Source: Isohypsibius dastychi
Taxonomy: Eukaryota; Tardigrada; Eutardigrada; Parachela; Isohypsibiidae
Length of the DNA stretch: 10,765 nucleotides
NCBI GenBank assembly: GCA_034696485.1
Contig: JAQIWT010001447.1
Location: forward strand, 1 to 10,765
Direction of reading: 5' to 3'
In this document: in pieces, positions 1 to 9,100 of the stretch
How positions within the stretch are numbered: the stretch's first letter is position 1
How the letters are laid out: every line of letters starts with the position of its first letter
Made by a program: the position numbers and the translations under genes
The notes under the pieces: generated by a model
Seen by the model: the letters and a program-made list of their open reading frames with translations, nothing else
Database searches by the model: none
What the model was told of the DNA's origin: nothing

Positions 1-147
1 TTGAATGGAAACGACCTCATGAAATCAGAACAAATCCAGAGTTCGTTCTTGGCCCGACGTCTAAACGAAACAGAGAGCAGAGTCTTGATCTGCGGCATGA
101 TCGTGAACGGCCGCCAAATCGGAACGACGTCAGTCAGGGGTCACTAG
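1..147 (+). CDS. Calpain exon 1 in this window (partial, start of protease core)
   Basis: The frame begins at base 3 and gives 48 codons plus one base. It opens with EWKRPHEI and NPEF, the hallmark start of the calpain protease core, and ends with NDVSQGSL plus the first G of the Gly codon that precedes Asp-Cys. Gln45 is the expected oxyanion-hole residue and Asp42 matches the first calcium site. Between NPEF and NDVSQG lie about 27 residues rich in Arg and Pro, where classical calpains have about 8, so the loop carries roughly 19 extra residues. The donor is CTAG|gtaaaa, phase 1. Earlier exons lie to the left of the window. Confidence 0.85.
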   Translation: MNGNDLMKSEQIQSSFLARRLNETESRVLICGMIVNGRQIGTTSVRGH

Positions 148-3100
148 GTAAAAATAAACTCTCTGCTTTCTATGATTTTCGACAAAATTTGTCTTCCTGG
201 ACCACATGTTCAACACTCGTTTTTTAGGTGATTTTTTGTCCCCCCCCCAAGGAGGGGGGGGGGGACTGCCGGTTGTGAAATGAAAACTTTACTGGATATT
301 TCGAGTTAATCTCCGTTTCAGGAAAGTTCAGTTACTGATTTGTTTTTATTCTGACCGACTCAGAAATTCTCAGAGCAGCCAAAATTCGCTGATGAGAACG
401 AAGTTCGGGACGAAATTCAAGCTGTTTGCGGCACTGTTTTGTTTTCAGCCTCCTTATACGCCTGCACATGGGTCACACCAACACATCTATCCGCATTTTT
501 GGTTTTGGCCGTATTTTTCTCCCAGCAAATCCCAGAGCTCTACCGATACTTTAATTCCTGTGGATTCAGAAGCATAATTGGCGAAAGTCGCACAGATTTC
601 TCATCACGAAGTATTTCACCCAATGCCTTTTAAATTAAGTAAATAAAATCCAAGAAACTTGTACACTAATAAGTAATCAGCGTATTTAAATAAATGATGA
701 GCATTGAAACAAAACAAAACTATGAATTAACAAGAGCGCGAGAAGTGTTCCAGAACACTCTTCGCCGCTACAGGCCTTATGAGTGAAATTGATATTGAGG
801 ACAAAATCTCGGTCAGGGTGAAATTCGATCAAGCACTTCGTGGAATGTGTCATTAAAAATTTGTTTTGAAATTCGTTCGATCGAAACATGGGCGTCAAGC
901 TGTTTGGTTTAATACGTCATCACTAGTGTTTTTTACTAAGGAAATGTCTCAGTAAAAATGTCTATATACTGAGCGTTTTTTGACTTACTGAGTACAATAA
1001 AAGTAAAGTAAATCATTTTGGAAGCAAGCGCAGTACAGTAACAGTAAGTGAATTTAATAGACTCGATTGAAAGTAATTAAAATAATCTTTGTGACAGTAA
1101 ATAGCTCTACTCAGTAAACATGATTTACTGAGTAGAAAAATGTCGCTGAGTACAACGAAAAGTCGAGTTGAACAACAAATATCCTGTTTCTTTCTTACCC
1201 TTCCTTCATTCATCAACGGATTGAAACATTGCATTCCTCAATCAAAATAAACTGTCTCCACATTCACTAAATTTGTTTACGTTAAAAACATTCATTTTCC
1301 TGTTTTTGAAGTGTTTCAAACGGACGGCCTCAGTAAAACCACAGTTTACTGAGTAAGTAAATAAATTCAGAAGCCAGTTAACTCACTAAAAAACAAGTAA
1401 ATTTGGTTTGAGGCACCAAAAAGTACAGTGAAGCAGGGTCTCCATGGATTGGATTGACTTTTTTTTAGTCCAGTGGATGCAGTTTTGCAATCCACGTTCC
1501 ATCCACGCAATCCATGGATTTGGATCCAGATCCGTGGCGCAATGAGCAGATACTTTGGTGGCCCTCATGCGAAGTCAGTTGAGGGGAGGTACAAAAGGGA
1601 GTGGACATCGGCCCCTTTAATGCGCAGCCTTCTCAACGGCACAGACGAACGTTGATTTTGTTGTTGATTTTTCTCTGACTTTTTCTGCAAGATCTGGCCA
1701 TCTTCCTTGACACTTTTTTTATATTCAACGATAATCACCATGTCTGATAATTGTTCTGCTGGAAAAATCGGAGATTCCATGATAATCAGCTAGATCCAGG
1801 TGAGATTGTGTAATTCTTCAACTTCCTCTCCTTCCCGCTTCCAAGCTTGCGTCTTTTCCGACAGGTGAATCCTCAGACATGATAATAATTGATTAATATC
1901 AAAAGAAGAGTCAAGAAAGATGGCCAGATCGCGCAGAAAGAGTAAGAGAAAAATCAACAACAAAATCAACGTTCGTCTGTGGCATTGAGAAGGCTGCGCA
2001 TTAAAGGGGCCGATGTCCACCCCCTTTTGTACCGCCCCTCAATTGACTTAGAATGAGGGGCCACCGAAGTATTTGCTCATTGCGCCACGGATCTGGATCC
2101 AAATCAATGGATTGCGTGGATGGAACGTGGATTGCAAAACTGCATCCACTGGATTAAAAAAAATCAATCTAATCCATGGAGATCCTGCAGTAAAGCAAAG
2201 TAGATTCTTTTGGGAGTCGAAAATTCAGTAAATAGCAAGTGGGTTTGAAAAATCGCTCAGTAAACAACACTAGTCATTACGCTGTTGTCAAATATTCATC
2301 CTCTTGTTTAAGATGCCCAAGTGATACCGTGACCTTTGGAAAAGCTCACTATCAACATACTGATCAGCAATAATGTGAAAATATAAAAATATAAACAAAA
2401 AATCAGGTAGCTATCAAGTACAGCCGAGTCAGCATAAGCCAATTATTACCTAGTATGCCGATATTTTTGGTTTCATGAATTGAATCCGAATTATTAAAAA
2501 TATTATTCAATTAATGAATCAAAAAGTTGATGAATGAATCAATGAACTAATTAATGAATCAATGAAATGATGAATTCGAATTATTCATGAATTCCCGCAA
2601 TCACGGTTTCTGAATATGCATGATTTTAAAATAATTACTAATTAGTATGCTGATTTTCCTCATATTGAACGAGTTGTCCAAAATTTAGTTTGCCACATTA
2701 ATTCCGGTTTTCTGGTTTCGTTCACGATGTCTTTGGTAATTTCGCTGTATTTTCGGTTCGGCCTTTATCATTCATATTTGCAAGTATCATTATATATTTT
2801 CGATGTTATTTACTGATTTCGAAACAATGAATTATGGATTCCGTGCAAACTTCATTTTTTTTGTGTTGTGATGGTGATTTTTCTAGTTTTTTGATTTTCT
2901 AGATTCGTTTCAAATGAATTGTTTTTAATTTTGGAACTATTTTTCGTTTTAGTGCTAATTAGCCATCAGGATTTGCTAAATACTTAACTTTATTCAAATC
3001 AATTCTGATTTTATGGATGAAATTTGAATTACTTCATGATGCATTTTTGTGCAACCTCCGTTCTCGTACTGTTGTAGTGGTTTTTCGGATTTATAACCCA

Positions 3101-6100
3101 TGATTATTTTTCGAATTAATAGTTTGTTTTCTGTTACTTTGCTCAGTTGCTTAGTTTATTTTCTTTTTTTCTTGTTTCTGTTCCTTTTTGTTTCTTATCT
3201 TTGCTCATCAACACTTAGTATACGACCATAACTAATTAGTGTACAATTTTTTTCAAAAGTATTTCTTGAATAATATTTTAAAAATTAATAATTATAATTT
3301 AAAATAATGAACAGTAGTATATTCGCATATGCTCATATAACTTCAAACATCCTTTTTTGCTAGGGGATTGATTTTTTTCTTCGCAAAATCGCCATCAAGA
3401 TCAATCCGCTGAATTTCAAATTATTCCCGTTTTCCGCTGGCATTTCTACATACGAACATTGGTAAAAATGTGCCGAATTTAGGCAGCGGCCATGCAAAAA
3501 AACCAGAACTAATCAACAAACTTCTATGGTGACAGCACAACAAAAATTTGCGATTCTGAGCAAAGATAATAGAAAGGGAAGACAAATCAAAATGCTTGTT
3601 ATATGAGAAAGATGAACGAAAATTTGTGCCGTAGCAAGAGGTAAAGTGAGATATTAAATCATATGAACCATAATGAAACTGAATCCAGAAAAGATGGGGG
3701 ACATTATATTTGGGAGAACCTCGAGGTTCTCCCGAATATCAAAAGACCTCGAGGTTTTTTGCAGGTATATTTATGCCGGTCCACACCAATTCGAATCAAG
3801 AATCAACACTTATCTTATCAACTTACCACTTCAGTCATAAACACCAGCTTTTTCCCAACGCTTTATAGGAAAATTATGAACAGCAAGGACAAGTGAGGAT
3901 TTGTTTGTAATTCACTAAGGAATACCAGTAGAAGTCAGTTTTCAAACTGGATTATTATCAGAATCATTTCCGTAAAGGAAGTAACTTTCTTGACGGCGAA
4001 AAAAAAACAAGTTCCGTTACAAGGTACCTGTCGCTTATCAAGAAAATTTAATGAACTCTTTTAGATGCCGGTACGAATACATTGCTAGCGTGTATTTCAC
4101 GAATATGTTAAGGCATCGCATGTCATCATAATTATTTGCCAGATTCCCTTTGTCGTGCTCTCCAGCTTATTTTGGAACGCAGAACAGCAAATTCGCCAAC
4201 TACTTTATTTTCATTTTGAAGGTGACTGCTACCTTATTGCTGCCATTTCTGCGCTGGCTACTTCACCGGAGTCTTTCAAGAGGGTTGTCATGCCAATGGA
4301 TCAATCTTTTGATCGAAAAAAGGGCTACTGCGGCATATTTAAATTCCGATTATGGATCGAAGGGTTTTGGTGAGTGTATTCCTATCTCGTCTATCTCTAA
4401 TCCGCTTGGGTATCTTTTACTCGATACAGGGTCGAAGTCTTCGTGGATGATTATCTCCCATGTGTCTACATGAAGGATAAATGGCTTCTGCTGTTCGCGA
4501 AAGCGTCTTTGAGGGGAGAATATTGGTGTGCACTTTTGGAAAAAGCAGTTGCCAAGTGAGTTTGGGTGGAACCAAACCATCACTTCCATCTGAACAGAAT
4601 CTACGGAAATGCTCAACTTGATATCATATTCGTTTCCAGGGTCACTGGCAGCTACGCGTTGCTTCTCGGTGGTTCAGGACCATGGGGAATGCAGCACTTC
4701 ACAGGAGGCTTCATCAGTAAGTGAAAACGATCGGGCGGGCGCTTCCAGGCCAGATGTCCGCGGGACATATTGCGTGAGGTTGCCGTAGGATTTCAAATTC
4801 TGAATTAACTGCTTAATCGTACGTTTATTAATTTGCTATTACTTTACAAGCTCCACGAAACGGCGACTCATATCACCGTTTCGAAGAATGGCACTTGTGG
4901 TTTGTTTCTCAATTCGTTTACATTCTAAACTATTGCGGCCACGAGGTTTTGACATTCGTGAACATTTTGTGATGGTATTGATATATTGCAAAGGTGCTAC
5001 CATCCACAACAAAATATTTGTTCTACGTTTGAGGTCAGGAAAGCGGGATGCTTAGGTTTCCAGGACACTTCTATTCAGTCTGAACCCGCACACAGCGGGT
5101 TCAGTTGATTTCAATCGATTTTTGAAATTACACTGAAACCTCCGATCATTTTATGCAGCGGTTCAGCTGGTGAAATGAAAAGAACAGAGGATTAAAAAGA
5201 AGAGAAATCATGAGGTAATCTGTCTGTCGAATATATCTCTTTGAGGGTGACAGCTGAGGTTTCGTCAAGAGCTACATGACCACTAAAACAACCAGTATTT
5301 TTCTAAGAATGATTCAGAACCAGAAGTAGCAACGAAATCAAAGAATAAACTGATGAAAACTGAGTTTATTGGCTCATCTGACCTTGTTTTGCTATCAGAC
5401 ACGGAGTGTATTTGCCCTCTCAGCTGCCTAATGAGAAGTCAAACATTTTTGGTCGCGTATTTTCTTCGGTTCAAGCTTGAAGAAAGAGGAAAAACCAGAA
5501 GTTCAGACCAGAATTTCACCCTCATAGACCGATCGGGTACAATCCTATTACTTACTCCCAGCCTTCGGCTGCTCGCAAGTACATAATCCGGTTTTCTCAC
5601 GTCTGAGCCGAAAACCTCGCCGGAACCAAATGTATTCCTGCTTGGCTGCATCCAGCTCGAGAACGCTCGGCCGGAAACAGCGTCTTTTCAAATGTTCCAA
5701 CTCAAGGACAAAATGACAGGCCAGGCAAGCATCCCAATCTGCACACAGGAATCTCACGATCTTCGTTTTATTTATCGCCAGGCCTGTCTTTGAGAACTGA
5801 ACATGGCGATTGAATTAGCTTTTCCCGTAGATCGGTTTATTGAAAGTGTGATCTTTAGAACTGTGATCCGTAATCAGGAAGATCAGGGAATTAGGTACCG
5901 GTTCAGAATCGGGGATGTTCAAATATACCCGCGGAAAAACAGAATAAATAGATAGACAGTTAAACTATTTTGAAACAGTGAAAAAAATATAAAATAAAAC
6001 AAAATTGTAGAAATTGAAAGTAGAAAATGACAGAAATATTTGGACGTTTTTAGGATGTTCGAAACTTTTACGAGAATCCTTAAAAAATATCTTTATTAGA

Positions 6101-9100
6101 TATTCTTGGCTGCTAAAAACAGCACTAATTCTAAGTGGAATAAGTATGTCTTAGGTAATTGAAGTTCGTGAATTTAATGTGATCCATCTTATAGCGCCGC
6201 GAACGGAAATCTTCCCGACATTCCCAGTTTTAATGGAGTACTGGAAGAATGGAGCACATATTTTCGCCTCAATTTCACCAGTGTGATTTTATTGTCTTTG
6301 TTATGATACTGAACCTGAACATCACTTCGATTGAAGGCAATGATGAGCGAAACTCAGAAACGTGCCGATCTACAAGCTTTCTGTTTGAAGTCTCATCATG
6401 CTTATGTTGTGACTGGCGTTGCGCAGGTTAGTGCGGATTGAAAAGTAGCTTTGGACTTTCCATGCGACAAATGTGGGGAGGCCTTGGTCTAACAAGGATA
6501 CTTGTACCATCCTTGTTTCTCCCGGCATACCTCGATATCGATATAGAACCAGAACGGAGGTTGTGTGGAAAAATAGATTTACAGACAACTCGAGAAAGAT
6601 TAACATTGGTAAAGGTCGGCTATTTTGATGGATCTGTAAATTTTCGCTGCTGTGATCTTACTCACTTTGATGGCATTTTTCAAAATGACAATTTAATTCA
6701 GAAAAAATCAAGACGTAATCGCAAAAAGCAGGATTAAAAAAACTGGAACGAGTTGTGTGACAAGTTATGATTTTTGAAAATATCCGGTTTTTGCCTTGTC
6801 CACGTCACTGCACTGTTCAATCTTAATGAGACGTGCGTCCGACGAAGTGCGGTGACCAGAGCAAGCCAAAAACCTCATACAGTATTTTCAAAAATTCATA
6901 GCTTGTCACCCATCGAAGTTGTACCAGTTTTTTTATCTGATTTTTGCCCACAACGTTCCAGTTCTTTCTTGCGGAAGGTTGTATCCAAGTAGCAACGCAT
7001 TTTTACTTTCCTCTCCGGGTAATGGCTTGGAGATAACAAAGGTTCAAGATCGAGCCTTCTTATTCAACTCGCAGGTGTCAGGATACGATATGCTATGAAA
7101 ACAAAGAAAACAGCGTCTGTAGGAGGGAAGTTCATCGAAAGAACACGTGTCCAATGAATAAGTTGCGATTGTTGTAACACCGTTACCCGAAAGCCAAATC
7201 TTAAGGAAAACGAGGACCTGTTTCACATACCTTGGACAGAAACGCGTTCTTGTGTCTACCCTGTTCAAGATTCCAGCCCAGTGATCAAAAGCGTATAGTC
7301 CACGAAGTTGGCTTGAAAACAATCTTGATCCTCAGAGAAACGATGACCCACTGAACCTAGGCGATATGGAACTTCAAACATTTCTTTTTGTAATGTTCGT
7401 GGACTTAATGCCCTGCCGAAAGTTTCACCTACTGTAAAGTCGTCGTTCTGTAATATTTAAACGATACAATATTCTCGTTACGTTCTGATTTTCATTTCCC
7501 TGTCTTTGTTCAGTTCCATAACTTCGATCTGTACCAGCATAAAACAGAATCTCGTCGCCGAAGTTTGCGATCAAAACTTTGTCGATGGGAGCGACGAGGT
7601 TTTGATCGCATCGAAATTTGAAAGATTCGACCATTTTAAGAACGATAGATTGAACACAAAGAAACGAAGAGGGTGAGAATATACGATGTCTCAACTCTCA
7701 ACAATATCAGTCTCTGCCAATACGTATTTACTGTACTGCAGACCTTGGGCTCAAATCACGTATTCCGGTAGCCCAAAGGTTTTATACACATCGGCAGGGA
7801 CTGACTTCTAAAATAACGCATCACTGAATTAGGATTGGAGCAAATCAGAGGGAATACAAACAAAGGCAGAAACAACGTCATACTGTACTGTCTCGATGCT
7901 TTTGGCCACTTTTTGGATCGTGGTGATAATTTACCACTGGGGCAACAAGCCACCGTATGGTGGTACCCTGACAACTTGTTAAGGTAAAATGGCCGGAAAG
8001 TTACCACCAAGGTCCACAAAGTGGCCAAAAGCATCGAGATAGTACAGTAATTAAAAATACCAGTTTCCGCGGTTTTTCGTGTTACAGATAAAAGTAACGA
8101 CTGGGAACAACGTGGAACTGTACGAATGTGTTCGTCTACGAGATCCACATGGCGTAGGAGCTGGATGTGAATGGAAGGGAAAGTTCAACGACAGGTGAGA
8201 ACTAGCAAATGAAATTTCTGTCTGTTTTTCTGCGTGGAGTTGGGATCGTTTTACTCTACATACTGTGTGACAAACTGGCACAATCAAATCTGATTGAGTA
8301 GCAAGAAAACATACCCAATCGAATTTGATTCTACTGTCGAAACTGTGATAAGTTCAGACCTTCCTGAATTGAAAACCCTTGCTAAGTTTATGGTATGCAA
8401 TGAACGACGGCTCTCGTACACTATAGCATTAGGGTGAACCTCTTCGGAGTAACGTTGTGTAGGGAGTTTCGAACATAAATCGATCGGGACTTCAAGCTCA
8501 AACGCTCACGACGATGAAAATTTCGCCTTAAAACAGAGGTTTATATCGAGCATTTCAAAGGTACTGCGGTCCGACAATTTATGGGGGAGACGAATGACAA
8601 CATGTACCAATCCAGTTGCCCGATCTAGGACCAATGAAATTTGAGCATTCTTTTGACCAGTCTGCGTTTTTACCTGTTGCGTTGCTACTAACGGAACCAG
8701 ATTCAATTGGTCGATTCGACTCTGAGTTTGACGTCAGGCGACTGCCCACTAAATTTTCGCAGTACTCTTTGAAATGCACGACACCGCTTGTGTCTGCCTC
8801 ATTCAGGAGTTTTTTTGGTTTCACATTGTCGATTCCTTTTTCAGCCGTTCAGATTCGATTTTTCATCGTTTTTATCACGCTCTGAACCACTTTTTGATCG
8901 AATTTTGCCACTGATATAGATATATCAGGAAGCCCGAAAATAAAGCCCCATCCAATCCAAATATAAGCGAGCATAATTCCGAATACTGCGCCATTCTCAA
9001 GTGATTTTAAGTATAAAATGCTTATCCAATTTATTTCGCAAGTCGCACAGTTACTCATCCACCTAATCACCCACTCAGTTATATAATCTTTCACTCATGG

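Larger units (their letters stand above)
921..2274. mobile_element. Non-autonomous DNA transposon with ACTAGTGTT termini (host of a nested element)
   Basis: The left end, ACTAGTGTTTTTTACT (922-937), matches the reverse complement of the right end (2259-2274) with one mismatch. The match continues outward through CGTMATS with more mismatches. No transposase frame is present. The interior holds repeated CTCAGTAAA/TTTACTGAG motifs, including perfect palindromes at 1107-1135 and 1329-1353, like the subterminal repeats that transposases bind in several superfamilies. About 760 bp of the span is a second, inserted element. No clear target-site duplication was found, so the superfamily is not assigned. 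Confidence 0.6.
148..4221 (+). other. Intron 1 (4,074 bp)
   Basis: It runs from gtaaaa to ttcattttgaag and splits the Gly codon just before the catalytic Asp-Cys (phase 1). No plausible gene was found inside; the open frames are short, repeat-derived or low-complexity. It holds a C/G hairpin at 238-266, a nested transposon pair at 921-2274, degenerate AATGAATC-type repeats at 2475-2595, T-rich sequence at 2660-3350 and a structured repeat at 3685-3773. Bases 267-920 and 3774-4200 show nothing recognisable apart from short inverted repeats. Confidence 0.85.
6427..8087 (+). other. Intron 6 (1,661 bp)
   Basis: It runs from gttagt to ttcgtgttacag. It contains a hairpin AACAAGGAT/ATCCTTGTT (6491-6517), a MITE-like palindrome at 6712-6956, a 12-bp-arm hairpin at 7566-7610 and a TA-flanked palindromic MITE at 7881-8049. 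Bases 6957-7550 have minus-strand open frames up to 92 codons that I do not recognise, with no supporting signals. Confidence 0.82.

Noticed and set aside
389-415. CTGATGAG ... GACGAAA resembling a hammerhead ribozyme core
   Set aside because: Stem II pairs only as GAAC/GTTC with five unpaired bases before GAAA. No partner for stem I or stem III with a UH cleavage site could be found on either side.
1386-2020. Several short open frames of 60-76 codons on both strands
   Set aside because: They fall in the arms of the foldback element and mirror each other, so they reflect symmetry rather than coding.
3663-3896. 77-codon plus-strand open frame
   Set aside because: It spans the structured repeat, has no recognisable domain and no splice logic with the calpain exons.
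4150-4473. 107-codon plus-strand open frame starting TTG
   Set aside because: It overlaps calpain exons 2 and 3 in a different frame and crosses their intron; the calpain reading is clearly the real one.
7044-7322. 92-codon minus-strand open frame in intron 6
   Set aside because: No motif recognised, no start context or neighbouring exons, and length is within chance expectation.
7756-8148. 130-codon minus-strand open frame, the longest in the window
   Set aside because: It runs through the palindromic MITE and antisense to calpain exon 7, where the sense strand has strong family similarity.
8579-8885. Overlapping frames of 81 and 89 codons on opposite strands
   Set aside because: They lie largely within the inverted repeat at 8550-8777, and neither translation resembles a known family.
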